Origin: CAYNGH01 sp964396845
Lineage (GTDB): Bacteria > Vulcanimicrobiota > JAJTBE01 > CAYNGH01
Length of the DNA: 52,815 nucleotides
Direction of reading: 5' to 3'
NCBI GenBank assembly: GCA_964396845.1
Contig: CAYNGH010000005.1
Span: forward strand, 1 to 52,815
Below the pieces are notes generated by a model. The model saw only the letters and a list, made by a program, of their open reading frames with translations, searched no databases and had not been told where the DNA came from. Below, in pieces: positions 36,261 through 45,167 of this stretch; positions within the stretch are counted from its first letter, which is position 1, and each line of letters begins with the position of its first letter. The translations under genes and the position numbers were made by a program.

Positions 36261-36821
36261 TTGAAAATAAACTACATACTCTCAATATGTCTTGTCATTA
36301 CAGGCTTGCTGATGATGCCCGGCATCGCCTTTTGCGATGATCCCGCCCATGAAAAAAGCGATGAAAAACCTCTTTCTCTTATGGGAGAAGTGGCCGAAGA
36401 CATGCTTCTTGAACCGGGAGTGGGTCTGGGCAGAGCAAAATTCGGGGATACCATACAACAGGTGGAGGAGATAATGGGCCGGGGCGAACTGACACCTCAG
36501 CCCACAGGTTTTGACGGAGTTCAGACCATTCAACTGGATTACCCCCAGAAGGGAGTCCTGTTTCAGTTCAACAACAGCCGTCTTACAATAATTACCGTGA
36601 ACAGTCCGGGATATGCCACCAAAGACGGAATCCAGGTGGGAGTTGATGTGGGAGAAGTAATAAGATTCCTCGGCACAAATTATCAGATGAAAAGATCCCT
36701 TCTGGATCATTCCCCCACCGAGGAGGAATCATACGAACTTTTCTATGAGCTGGTATCAGTGAAGGTGCGGGGAAGACTTGTGGAAGAAATCCGCATCAGG
36801 ACAAAGAAAACCTTTAAATAA
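36261..36821 (+). CDS. Secreted hypothetical protein with BamE/SmpA-like repeats
   Basis: The protein has 186 residues. A cleavable signal peptide (hydrophobic to about residue 24, ending AFC-DD) lacks a full lipobox. After an acidic linker, the domain holds two units of the pattern GLGRAKFGDTIQQVEEIMG and GIQVGVDVGEVIRFLG. This G-x-x-x-G-D-x-x-x-V-x-x-x-L-G rhythm is seen in small two-layer domains of BamE/SmpA type. TTG at 36261 has AGGAG 8 nt upstream; GTG at 36252 is too close to the site. It is 54 nt after tatD. I cannot assign a function. Confidence 0.65.
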   Translation: MKINYILSICLVITGLLMMPGIAFCDDPAHEKSDEKPLSLMGEVAEDMLLEPGVGLGRAKFGDTIQQVEEIMGRGELTPQPTGFDGVQTIQLDYPQKGVLFQFNNSRLTIITVNSPGYATKDGIQVGVDVGEVIRFLGTNYQMKRSLLDHSPTEEESYELFYELVSVKVRGRLVEEIRIRTKKTFK

Positions 36822-36865
36822 ACACCTGGGAATCTACACAAACAGATACAGGGGGAGTTTTTAAT

Positions 36866-38905
36866 ATGCCGGAAATACTAATCGGAGCGGAAATACTCAA
36901 CAACATAGACACGGCACTGCAAAAGGAATATATCACCACAAACGGAATGGGGGGATACGCTTCATCAACCCTGGCGGGATGCAACACCCGACGGTATCAT
37001 GGACTTCTGGTCTGCTCCTGTCCCGGCGGTGACCGGACGGTATTCCTGTCAAAGCTGGAAGAGTCCATCACCCTGAATCAGAAGCAGTATTACCTTTCCA
37101 CCAACAAGTACACCGAGAATTACACCCACCCCAGGGGTTTCATTCATCTGCGAAAATACCAGCAGGCACCCTTCCCCCGGTTTATTTTCAGCATAAAGGA
37201 TCTTGTCATCGAAAAAGAAATTTTCATGCCATACGGGATTGACGCAGTGGTAATCCGTTATAAAATTTTTGGCGGAGGCAGTGATAAATTCACCTTCAAC
37301 ATAAATCCCCTGCTGTCTTTCAAAGATTTCCACTATCTCCAGAAGGAAAACCCATCTTTTGACACCACATGCACTTATGACAATGAAACCCTCACACTGA
37401 AGCCTTACCCCGACAAGCCTCCCCTGTCGATACAGGCGCCGGGAATGCATTTCCGGGATGTTGGTAACTGGTATAAGAATTTCTACTATGAAGCAGAAAG
37501 GGATCGGGGCCTTGATTTCATAGGAGATCTATATAACCCAGGCTATTTTTACTCTGATCAGGTGAATCATTTTGAACTGGATCTTGTCGCCTGCACCCAA
37601 AAAACAGTTTCCATGGATGCGAAGGAAGAATACCGCAAAGCCATAAACCGCACAGAACAACTTATCGATACCGCCCAGGCCGACCCCGGGGACTTTCAGG
37701 AAAAATCCCTGATACTGGCTTCCGACATGCATTGTGTGTCCAGCATAAATTCCCACGGCACAAGGAATAACACCATTGTGGCAGGATACCACTGGTTCGG
37801 CGACTGGGGAAGGGACACCTTCATCAGCCTTCCGGGGCTGACCCTTTGCACCCGCAGGTTTGAAGAAGCCCGTAATATCTTCCGGAACTTTGCAGAAAAA
37901 GAAATTGACGGAATCATCCCCAACCGGTTTGGGGACATGGGCACAGAACCGGCCTATAATACCGTGGATGCTTCTCTGTGGTTCATCAATTCTGTCTATC
38001 ACTACCTTGAAGCCACCGGCGACAGTAACTTCGTGAAAGATTGCCTGGGAAAAACCCTTGTTTCCATCATTGACCATTACCGTCGAGGGACCCGCTACGG
38101 CATTGAGATGGACGAAGACGGGCTGATAACTGCCGGGATGGAAGGGATGCAGCTTACATGGATGGATGCCCGGGTTGACAACTGGGTGGTGACTCCCCGC
38201 ATTGGCAAGGCCGTTGAGATAAACGCTCTTTGGTATAATGCTCTTTGTATAATGGCCGGCATTGCAGAAAACACGGACACCGGCAAAACCCCGGCAGAAT
38301 ACCGGGACCTGGCGGACAGAGCTAAAAAATCCTTCAATGAAAAGTTCTGGTCACCAAGAGAAGGCTATCTTTATGATTACATCAGCAGTGAAAGCCCTGA
38401 TAAATCCCTGCGTCCAAACCAGCTCTTCGCCATCAGCCTGCCCCACCCGGTCCTTGATGAAAGCAGATGGATGCCGGTGGTAACTGAAGTATTCAATCAT
38501 CTGTATATACCAACAGGAATCCGCAGTCTGGATCCCCGCAACCCCCTTTACCGGGGTTTTTACTCGGGAAGCCCCCGGGATCGGGACAGCGCATATCATA
38601 TGGGAGTGGCTTGGGGCTGGCTTCTGGGGCCTTTCATCGAGGCATATCTCAAGGCTCTTGGTTACTCTGATGTAGCCCTTGAGAGAGCCTGCACAATGAT
38701 GGATCTGTGGGCCGGGGATCTTTTAAACGGCGGGCTGAACACCATGTCGGAAATATATGACGGCGATGAACCTTATTCTGGCCGGGGATGCATATCTCAG
38801 GCTTGGTCTGTGGCTGAAGCCCTGAGAATCAAAAAGCTCATTAAAACTCTATTGAAAGACAACACCTGTTCCAACAGGAAACCTCATCATATCAAGGCCA
38901 GTTAA
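36866..38905 (+). CDS. Glycogen debranching enzyme (amylo-alpha-1,6-glucosidase, GH133 type)
   Basis: The protein has 679 residues. The N-terminal beta domain has the family mark YITTNGMGGYASSTLAGCNTRRYHGLL and binds the substrate. The C-terminal (alpha/alpha)6 barrel has GYHWFGDWGRDTFISLPGL, PAYNTVDASLWFINSVYHYLEATGD and LTWMDARVDNWVVTPRIGKAVEINALWYNAL, with the conserved acidic catalytic residues of archaeal-type debranching enzymes. It hydrolyses alpha-1,6 branches of glycogen in the cytoplasm; no signal peptide is present. A GGGGGAG sequence lies 6 nt before ATG. Its stop is 7 nt from the convergent B12-type radical SAM gene. Zwf, further on, may use the glucose released, but is in a separate unit. 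Confidence 0.9.
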   Translation: MPEILIGAEILNNIDTALQKEYITTNGMGGYASSTLAGCNTRRYHGLLVCSCPGGDRTVFLSKLEESITLNQKQYYLSTNKYTENYTHPRGFIHLRKYQQAPFPRFIFSIKDLVIEKEIFMPYGIDAVVIRYKIFGGGSDKFTFNINPLLSFKDFHYLQKENPSFDTTCTYDNETLTLKPYPDKPPLSIQAPGMHFRDVGNWYKNFYYEAERDRGLDFIGDLYNPGYFYSDQVNHFELDLVACTQKTVSMDAKEEYRKAINRTEQLIDTAQADPGDFQEKSLILASDMHCVSSINSHGTRNNTIVAGYHWFGDWGRDTFISLPGLTLCTRRFEEARNIFRNFAEKEIDGIIPNRFGDMGTEPAYNTVDASLWFINSVYHYLEATGDSNFVKDCLGKTLVSIIDHYRRGTRYGIEMDEDGLITAGMEGMQLTWMDARVDNWVVTPRIGKAVEINALWYNALCIMAGIAENTDTGKTPAEYRDLADRAKKSFNEKFWSPREGYLYDYISSESPDKSLRPNQLFAISLPHPVLDESRWMPVVTEVFNHLYIPTGIRSLDPRNPLYRGFYSGSPRDRDSAYHMGVAWGWLLGPFIEAYLKALGYSDVALERACTMMDLWAGDLLNGGLNTMSEIYDGDEPYSGRGCISQAWSVAEALRIKKLIKTLLKDNTCSNRKPHHIKAS

Positions 38906-38912
38906 ATCAGCC

Positions 38913-40337
38913 TCAGGAGAAGAATATCCCTGTAGCGGTTTTTATTTTATTCCACAGTTGCCGGGGAGATCGAATCTTGAGAACTTCTCCCATAATATAG
39001 CCGGGTCTTTGATAAAATTTTCGATAAATATCCCCCAGGATTTGTTCCAGCTGGGCCGGTGTGAAATAGCTGGCCCATATCGGCGGGACAAAATCCGGAT
39101 CAGGCCGGCTCACAAAAACATCCCACAGAGCCGGGTCGATGATCCCTTCTTCCACTGCCTGTTCGTATATGGCAGTACCGGGATAGGGAGTAAGGATGCC
39201 AAACAGGGCATAATCCGGGGATAATTCCATGGCAAACATCAGGGTTTTTTCAATATCCTCCGGGGTCTTTTCGTGGGGGCAGCCAATCATAAAATATGCC
39301 ATGGACTCAAGCCCCGCCTGACGAATCCATTTAAACACCTGACGAACCTTACCGGTGGTGATCCCCTTGCCCAGAACTTCCATCCCCTCATCAGTGCCGG
39401 TTTCAACCCCCAGCTGAACCCGCCGGCATCCTGCCTTTTTTGCCCACTGCAACTGCTCCTGATCCACCAGATCAACCCGTCCCCGGTAATTCCAGCGGAT
39501 TTTTATCTCCCGGCGAACTATCTCCCGGCAAATTTCAATTACCCGGGCACCGTCCAGATTGAAAGTGTCATCCACTATGTAAACTTCATCAATCCCCAGT
39601 CGCAGGCATGTTTCCATTTCATCGGCCACCTTCTGAGGGCTTCTGGCTCGAAAAGGAGGCCCGGGAGTTGAGCAGAACCGGCATTTGAAAGGACACCCCC
39701 GGCTGGTGGACATCGCCGAAAGGATCCCACCTTCACCGGCAGACTGATAATAGCTGTCCAGCTTCAGCAACTGTCGCCGGGGAATGGGAATGCTATCCAG
39801 ATCCATCACAGGCTTTGCACTGGAAGTTTGGATGATGTTCCCCGAGGCATTCTTCAGAGTCAGACCATCAATCTTGGACAAGAACTCCATGTCCATTCCG
39901 TGATGATCCACAACCTCCATCAGTTTGACAAAGACTCTTTCTCCTTCACCGGACACTACCAGATCCACCCAGGGGAACCGGGCAGACTGACGGGGAAAGG
40001 CAGTAGCATGAGCACCGCCCCATATAATAATGCCATCGGGGTTTTCCTCCCGGAAGGATCGGGACAGGAATACCATATCAACAAGGTTCTGAGTATGACC
40101 GGTCATACCCAGAATCCGGGGGCTGAATCTTCGAAGTTTTTCAAGAACTTCAGTATGGTTCATACCCATGGCGGCAGAATCAATAATCTCCACCTGGTGG
40201 CGGGAATACCGGGACAAAGCCCCTTCGAGATAAAGTAATCCCAGGGGAGGCAACGCCCCTGACGGAAGGCTGATTTTCCGGGGGATTTCGCTGAATATTC
40301 TGTTTTTATCCGGTGGATTGACAAGGGCTATCTTCAA
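38913..40337 (-). CDS. B12-binding radical SAM protein
   Basis: The protein has 474 residues. The N-terminal B12-binding-like domain (1-140; KIALVNPPD, PLGLLYLEGAL, IIWGGAHATAFP, VVSGEGE) is followed by a radical SAM domain with CPFKCRFC and VYIVDDTFNLD, then RVQLGVETGTDEGM and ILTPYPGT. This is the BchE/methyltransferase-like or HpnJ-like class B/C family: it makes methyl transfers, cyclisations or rearrangements in lipids and pigments. TTG at 40337 has GGAGAAGG just upstream. It has its own promoter and lies 115 nt downstream of the UbiA gene; a link to the lipid-type operon is possible but unproven. The substrate cannot be named. Confidence 0.87.
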   Translation of the reverse strand: MKIALVNPPDKNRIFSEIPRKISLPSGALPPLGLLYLEGALSRYSRHQVEIIDSAAMGMNHTEVLEKLRRFSPRILGMTGHTQNLVDMVFLSRSFREENPDGIIIWGGAHATAFPRQSARFPWVDLVVSGEGERVFVKLMEVVDHHGMDMEFLSKIDGLTLKNASGNIIQTSSAKPVMDLDSIPIPRRQLLKLDSYYQSAGEGGILSAMSTSRGCPFKCRFCSTPGPPFRARSPQKVADEMETCLRLGIDEVYIVDDTFNLDGARVIEICREIVRREIKIRWNYRGRVDLVDQEQLQWAKKAGCRRVQLGVETGTDEGMEVLGKGITTGKVRQVFKWIRQAGLESMAYFMIGCPHEKTPEDIEKTLMFAMELSPDYALFGILTPYPGTAIYEQAVEEGIIDPALWDVFVSRPDPDFVPPIWASYFTPAQLEQILGDIYRKFYQRPGYIMGEVLKIRSPRQLWNKIKTATGIFFS

Positions 40338-40368
40338 ATCCTTCTCCCATGACAGTCAGGTTTAAATC

Positions 40369-40397
40369 ACTATACAACAAAATTGAATCCGGGACAA
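40369..40397 (-). promoter_or_regulatory. Promoter of the B12-binding radical SAM gene
   Basis: On the minus strand, TTGTCC (40397-40392), a 17-bp spacer and TATAGT (40374-40369) lie 32 nt before the TTG start. A weak bulged hairpin overlaps the -35 element and might end the upstream operon. Confidence 0.5.
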
Positions 40398-40451
40398 GAG
40401 GGTTTGTCCGGTGCAACTGGCTGATTGAATATATGGCCGGAATAAACTCCG

Positions 40452-41357
40452 TTAACTAATGTTTATTACAATAATCATCCCGTAATGAATCAACAGGTAT
40501 GCTCCGGCCCAGTTGCGGAAGGCTTCCCCCTGTTTTTTCCGTGGTGTCAGAGCATACCGGCCCCCGGAAACTGCCGGTATCATAACCGCCAGAAGAAAAA
40601 TTACCCACCAAAGGCTTCCAGTCTGGAGATTCAGGGTTCTCACCGTCAGAATCCATGCCGGGATGATATTGAAAAGAATCAATAAAAAACTGCCCCATCC
40701 CCCCAGCCTGGCGGAATAAGAATCCCCCGAGGATGGTTCCTCATCAGTGCCGTAAGTTTTACGGGCAAACTCGAAAAGATTAAACATGAACCAGTTGCCA
40801 AGGCAGAACCATGCAAAAACAGGAGTAATTGAAGTAAAAGGCATCCCTGTCGCAAGACTGAAGATTAACAGCCCCAGAAAAAAAGCAGAAAATGTATGAG
40901 TGATGGCATAAAGCTCCCGCCGGGGGCGAAGCCAGGAACCCGCGAAAAACTCAAATCGCATCAGCAGGGTGAACCCGAGAACCATTAGGTATGAAACTGC
41001 CACTTCAAGCCCTGAGAGAATTGCAATAGTTGTTTCCAAGGCAATAATCACCGCCGATGCCCAATTTGCCTCAGTAACGCTGATAAGCCCCCGGGGAAGG
41101 GGTCTTTCGGGATTAAACTCCCCGTCGAACTGGTAATCCTTTATCTCGTCAAAAATACGCATGTGAAAGAAAATCAACAGAATCAACAACGGCCCGGCAA
41201 CAATAATCCGCCAGAGAAAAGATTCCCCCTCAATACAGGATCCTTTTTGAAAGGTCAGAAGATTCCCGAAGTAAAACAACAGGATCATAGGCAAATGAGA
41301 TAGCAGAGAAAACCGCTCCCGGACAAACTGATGCCAGCGCAAAAAGAAGGGCCTCAC
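40452..41357 (-). CDS. UbiA family prenyltransferase
   Basis: The protein has 301 residues with about eight or nine membrane segments. The first Asp-rich motif is RIFDEIKDYQFD (D70, D74, D78), then NPERPLPRG, which bind prenyl diphosphate through magnesium. The second motif is weaker: NLFEFARKTYGTDEEPSSGDSYS, where the usual second DxxxD is modified but Asp and Glu remain. It transfers a polyprenyl or phytyl-type chain to an acceptor in the membrane. GTG overlaps the AMP-ligase stop by 4 nt (GTGA). It is last of five coupled genes. The acceptor is unknown. Confidence 0.85.
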   Translation of the reverse strand: MRPFFLRWHQFVRERFSLLSHLPMILLFYFGNLLTFQKGSCIEGESFLWRIIVAGPLLILLIFFHMRIFDEIKDYQFDGEFNPERPLPRGLISVTEANWASAVIIALETTIAILSGLEVAVSYLMVLGFTLLMRFEFFAGSWLRPRRELYAITHTFSAFFLGLLIFSLATGMPFTSITPVFAWFCLGNWFMFNLFEFARKTYGTDEEPSSGDSYSARLGGWGSFLLILFNIIPAWILTVRTLNLQTGSLWWVIFLLAVMIPAVSGGRYALTPRKKQGEAFRNWAGAYLLIHYGMIIVINIS

Positions 41358-43072
41358 AGTGAGCCTTCCTCCAGCAGGCCTGCCTGCATAAGATTTTTCC
41401 GGAGGGTTTCATATTCAACCTTGCTGTGATGCCGGGGATCCATGGGGATATGGTCAAAGGCTATCACATGGTCAAAAACAATCCCTCGATTCTGCAGTTC
41501 ACCACGGACAACCTCAATTAATGAATTAATATCACTGATATTTTTCTCCGGCTTCACCACTGCCACTGCCATCTCTCCCAGCCTCTGACAGGGCATCCCC
41601 AGGTAAGCTGCCTGGCTGACTCCAGGGAGGCTTTTTATTGTTTCCTCGGCTTCCACAGGAAAAAGAACCTCCCCGCCACGCCGAATGGCGTTATGAACCC
41701 GGCCTGCCATCCACAGGTTGTTATCTTTGTCCTCCCAGACTACATCCCCGGTACGATGCCATACCTGCCCCTTAGAATCCAGGATCTTGTTGACTTCTGT
41801 GGCACCGGGGTTGTTGTAGTATGATCGGCACACATGAAGCCCGGAAACCACTAACTCGCCGGGTTCTCCCTTCTTCACCAGCAGAGGGCTCCAGCCCTCT
41901 ACGGGCAAGGCGACAGGCCCCCTGGTAATCCTGATTATGTGATAATCAAGGGAATCCACCACAGGCCCCAGCAGAACTCCCTGTTCAGATTCATCACCAC
42001 ATGGGCCGGGAATACTGGATGCTTCAATACAGGCAATGGGTTCCACCTCGGTGGAACCATACAACACCACAATCTCACCGTCGGGGATGCACTTTCGAAA
42101 CATGTCCAGAACATGCCTTCCCATGGGCGCGCCTCCGGTCACCACCCGCCGAAGGTTTGGAAGAATGATATTCTCATCCCGGCAATAACTGGCCAAACCT
42201 CTGATCATTGACGGGGACAGGGTTGCAGTGGTAGCGCCGGTGGATTGAAGCTGTTGTGTCAGCAACCGGGGATCATCAACCGAGGGCCTGCCGATGTCCA
42301 CCGCCGGTATCACCGTATCAATACCGCCGGCAAGGTTGTTCAATGAAAATATGGGAAACGCCGGCAGGTCCACATCGGTTTCATCATAGGGGATAACTCT
42401 CTTCAGGGCCATATGCTGACAACTGAGGAAACCATGAGTTCTGTCAGCGCCCCGGGGCATTCCTGAACTGCCGGTGGTAAAGGTGACCAGGGCAGTTTCA
42501 TCACCGGTGACCCCCTGTATATCACAGGGGATTCCTGATCCGCCCAGCTGTTCAAGGGAAATCTGGTAATCCTGCCGGTGGGAGCCCGCCACAACCTTCA
42601 CAGGGATGGAATCCAACAGAGGCACCTGACGGCACAGGTCAAAGGCATCTTCAAAGGTGATGATCCCCGCCGGGGAAATAAGCCGGGCACACTCCCCCAA
42701 CATATCCCGCCGTGCCCAAGAATCCAGAAACACAGCCCTGGCGCCAATCATCATGACCCCTGCCAGAGCTTGGTAAAGGGCCAGGGACATGGGCAGAAAG
42801 ATTATGACGCAATCCCCCCGTTTAATTCCCAGCTTTCCAAGTCCACCGCCGGTGAATTCAATTGTCCGGTAGAATTCCTCAAAGGTAATAAAATCATGGG
42901 GCATATCCCCGGCGGAAGGAACTGCAGATGGCCACCGGAACGCCCTTTTACCGGGATGTTGCCGGGTGTTTCTGGCCAGGTAACTTACAACATTGTTTTT
43001 TACATGTTCACCGTCATAAAAACCGATGGCTCTGTTTATGAGTCCCATTGATTCTTCTGATAAAATCCCCAT
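41354..43072 (-). CDS. AMP-dependent acyl ligase (ANL superfamily)
   Basis: The protein has 572 residues. The ATP loop is TFTTGSSGMPRGADRTH, followed by LYGSTEVEP, the adenylate motif YGSTE; WHRTGDV and GRVHNAIRRGGEVLFP complete the core, and the C-terminal lysine region is HHSKVEYETL. It activates a carboxylate, probably a fatty or other lipid acid, as an acyl-AMP, giving a CoA or acyl-transfer product. The general form recalls OleC and fatty acyl ligases. ATG at 43072 shares one base with the preceding stop (TGATG). No signal peptide is present. Confidence 0.85.
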   Translation of the reverse strand: MGILSEESMGLINRAIGFYDGEHVKNNVVSYLARNTRQHPGKRAFRWPSAVPSAGDMPHDFITFEEFYRTIEFTGGGLGKLGIKRGDCVIIFLPMSLALYQALAGVMMIGARAVFLDSWARRDMLGECARLISPAGIITFEDAFDLCRQVPLLDSIPVKVVAGSHRQDYQISLEQLGGSGIPCDIQGVTGDETALVTFTTGSSGMPRGADRTHGFLSCQHMALKRVIPYDETDVDLPAFPIFSLNNLAGGIDTVIPAVDIGRPSVDDPRLLTQQLQSTGATTATLSPSMIRGLASYCRDENIILPNLRRVVTGGAPMGRHVLDMFRKCIPDGEIVVLYGSTEVEPIACIEASSIPGPCGDESEQGVLLGPVVDSLDYHIIRITRGPVALPVEGWSPLLVKKGEPGELVVSGLHVCRSYYNNPGATEVNKILDSKGQVWHRTGDVVWEDKDNNLWMAGRVHNAIRRGGEVLFPVEAEETIKSLPGVSQAAYLGMPCQRLGEMAVAVVKPEKNISDINSLIEVVRGELQNRGIVFDHVIAFDHIPMDPRHHSKVEYETLRKNLMQAGLLEEGSL

Positions 43073-43830
43073 CAAAGCTTCATTCCTTTACTCAACATTT
43101 CCTGAATCTCATTCATGTCCGGAGTCCGGTGAAAAACTACTCCCTCCCGGGGGTTATCCCGGCCAGCAATTTTTGCTTGATCCCTTATCATTTCCAGAGC
43201 TTCCGCCAGGGCTGGCCCTTCGTGCCGGGCCGAGAGCATGGGAATATCCATATACCCGGCCACACCATCCATGGGCAACTGCTTTGTCAGGATTATTCTT
43301 CCGTCATCGGGCCGGGAGTTCATCCAGTGAATGGAAAACCCCACCGGCTCACCCCTTGCCCAGGCCCGCAGGTCACAGAATACTCCCCGCTCCCGGGGCA
43401 GAATTCCATGGTGGATGTTGATACAGCCAATTTTCGGAATTTTCAGAATTCTTTTTCGATAAATCTGCCGGGTTCGAAGGTTCACAAGCAGGTCAGGTTC
43501 AAGCCGGGCAATTTCACCAGCCACCGATTCATGATTGATGGATTTTCTCACCAGTGCCGGGATGCCCAGCCTTCGAAACAGCTTCAGCCGGGGATCTCCC
43601 GTCATATGAACAAGAGTATTTGCCGTCAGGGCGCCGCCGATGCCCCGGACACCCCGGGCCGTCAGGCCCAGTCCCTGCAGGAAAAGCCCCGGGCCATGGG
43701 TCTTCAGAAACAACCCGGCGACGATTTTTATGCTTTTCGACAGCTTACCCCTTTCCAGGAGATATTCGAAAAGGCCCAGGTAGTTATCCTTCAGGTAAGT
43801 CACCGTTGATGTGACAAGAATAATCCTCAA
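43072..43830 (-). CDS. Formyltransferase family protein
   Basis: The protein has about 253 residues of the methionyl-tRNA/GAR formyltransferase fold. The catalytic Asn-His core is INIHHGILPRERG, and the conserved Asp lies in NSRPDDGRIILTKQ. Family members transfer a formyl group from 10-formyltetrahydrofolate to an amine. The usual C-terminal tRNA domain of Fmt is absent, so a small-molecule or lipid amine is more likely than Met-tRNA. TTG at 43830 has GGAGG 5 nt upstream; ATG at 43842 has no ribosome site. The frame continues to 44010 inside the upstream gene, which is not coding. It lies in the five-gene operon, 20 nt after the kinase-like gene. Confidence 0.8.
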   Translation of the reverse strand: MRIILVTSTVTYLKDNYLGLFEYLLERGKLSKSIKIVAGLFLKTHGPGLFLQGLGLTARGVRGIGGALTANTLVHMTGDPRLKLFRRLGIPALVRKSINHESVAGEIARLEPDLLVNLRTRQIYRKRILKIPKIGCINIHHGILPRERGVFCDLRAWARGEPVGFSIHWMNSRPDDGRIILTKQLPMDGVAGYMDIPMLSARHEGPALAEALEMIRDQAKIAGRDNPREGVVFHRTPDMNEIQEMLSKGMKL

Positions 43831-43850
43831 GAAACCCTCCATCAAGGCTG

Positions 43851-45167
43851 TCACAGAAATGCCAGAATCAGCAGGGATGCCAGGGTGGAAGAAACTCCCT
43901 GGCGGGCCCAGTGATAGAGGCTCATGGAAAACCCTGTTCTCCGGGGATGAGTGGAAAAATATACCAACACTGCAGTTGTTATCGCCAGGAATCCCGGCAA
44001 CAGACCCCACAAATCCAGAGGATTTTTCCCATACAGGAGAACAAAGGGAAGTACAATCAAGGCCCAGCCCTTTATTGAAGGCAATAAAACAAGGGCCGGC
44101 GAAGAAGAGTCAGGCCGGTGGTGATATGTCCAGGCCATACCGATAATGGCCAGGTGAGCTGCATAAGAAACCACATACGGGAAAAGGTATTCTGACCGTC
44201 CGGTGATGGAGGACATGAAAAGCCAGAAAAGACCGGGGAATGTGACCGCAGCCACCCCCGCCACGGTATGGATTCCCCGATCCTTCTCGGGAATGGGAAA
44301 AATCAGAAAATGTGTTATCATCAATGTCAGGGGCGCATAAAGATAAGGCCACCCTCCCACAGACCAGGTCACCGAGAGAGTCAGGGCAGCCCCCAGAAGA
44401 GCCGCATCATTCAGGGTCGTTCGCCGGCGAAGGGCCAGGGATAGAATCAAAACGGCAACGGTAACCCCCAGGCGCAGGGTGAGGGGAGCAACCCCCAGGG
44501 GCATGAAACTGTGCAGAAGCACATACCCCCCCACAGGGATAAACACATTATCCAGCCCCAGCCAGGCTATTCCTTCCAGCATCATCACCAGCAGTCCCAG
44601 GTTTACGGCTATGAGCAGGGATTCGGCCCGTCCCGTATCTGTATATAGAAGCAGTGGAACATGAGCGCTGAGAAAGGCGGTGATAAAAAAGGCCAGGGAC
44701 CCCTCCACGCTTTTTTTGCCCTCTGCAGTGGAATAGGAAGTAAATCCGTAACGGATCCCCACCAGGGCGGAAATTCCATCGGCAAGGGTCAGGATCAGTA
44801 TGGGGATGCAATAAAGAACCGGCCTGTGACGGGCAAGATAAAACAGAACTGTTACCGACAGGGGAAAAACCAGCCCGCCGTATGAGTGGCGGTTGACTCC
44901 GTCGATAACTCCTCCCAGATGCCGGTTCACAGGGCCAAGGTAACGGCAGGCCAGAAGAAACCCGGTGGAGATAATCCCCAGCACCAGAACCGGCCAGAAA
45001 TCTTCAAAGAGCCAGGGGAATCCAAGGGTCACAATCCCCATAGTAATGTGAAGAATTTTCCGCAACAGCTCAGGATGAGGTGAACAGCGCCGACGAAAAA
45101 ATGAAAGCCCGAAGACTGCACCGGAAAGAATCAAGCTGATCAGCAGTATTCCCGTCCAGGGGTTCAC
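43851..45167 (-). CDS. Polyprenol/phytol kinase-like membrane protein with extra C-terminal half
   Basis: The protein has 438 residues and about 13 hydrophobic segments. The N-terminal 210 resemble the SEC59/DGK1/VTE5 CTP-dependent lipid kinases: LRKILHITMG, SYGGLVFPLSV, LADGISALVGIRYG (128-141) and GKKSVEGSLAFF (150-161). These phosphorylate dolichol, diacylglycerol or phytol. A second hydrophobic half of about 220 residues follows, which I do not recognise and which kinases of this family normally lack. GTG overlaps the BtaA-like stop by 4 nt (GTGA). It may supply a prenyl phosphate for the UbiA enzyme, an inference from context. Confidence 0.78.
   Translation of the reverse strand: MNPWTGILLISLILSGAVFGLSFFRRRCSPHPELLRKILHITMGIVTLGFPWLFEDFWPVLVLGIISTGFLLACRYLGPVNRHLGGVIDGVNRHSYGGLVFPLSVTVLFYLARHRPVLYCIPILILTLADGISALVGIRYGFTSYSTAEGKKSVEGSLAFFITAFLSAHVPLLLYTDTGRAESLLIAVNLGLLVMMLEGIAWLGLDNVFIPVGGYVLLHSFMPLGVAPLTLRLGVTVAVLILSLALRRRTTLNDAALLGAALTLSVTWSVGGWPYLYAPLTLMITHFLIFPIPEKDRGIHTVAGVAAVTFPGLFWLFMSSITGRSEYLFPYVVSYAAHLAIIGMAWTYHHRPDSSSPALVLLPSIKGWALIVLPFVLLYGKNPLDLWGLLPGFLAITTAVLVYFSTHPRRTGFSMSLYHWARQGVSSTLASLLILAFL

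Noticed and set aside
37529..38077. 182-residue reverse frame
   Set aside because: It is antisense to the well-supported glycogen debranching enzyme.
43843..44010. N-terminal extension of the formyltransferase frame
   Set aside because: It overlaps the 3' end of the upstream kinase-like gene, has no family match, and a start with GGAGG exists at 43830.
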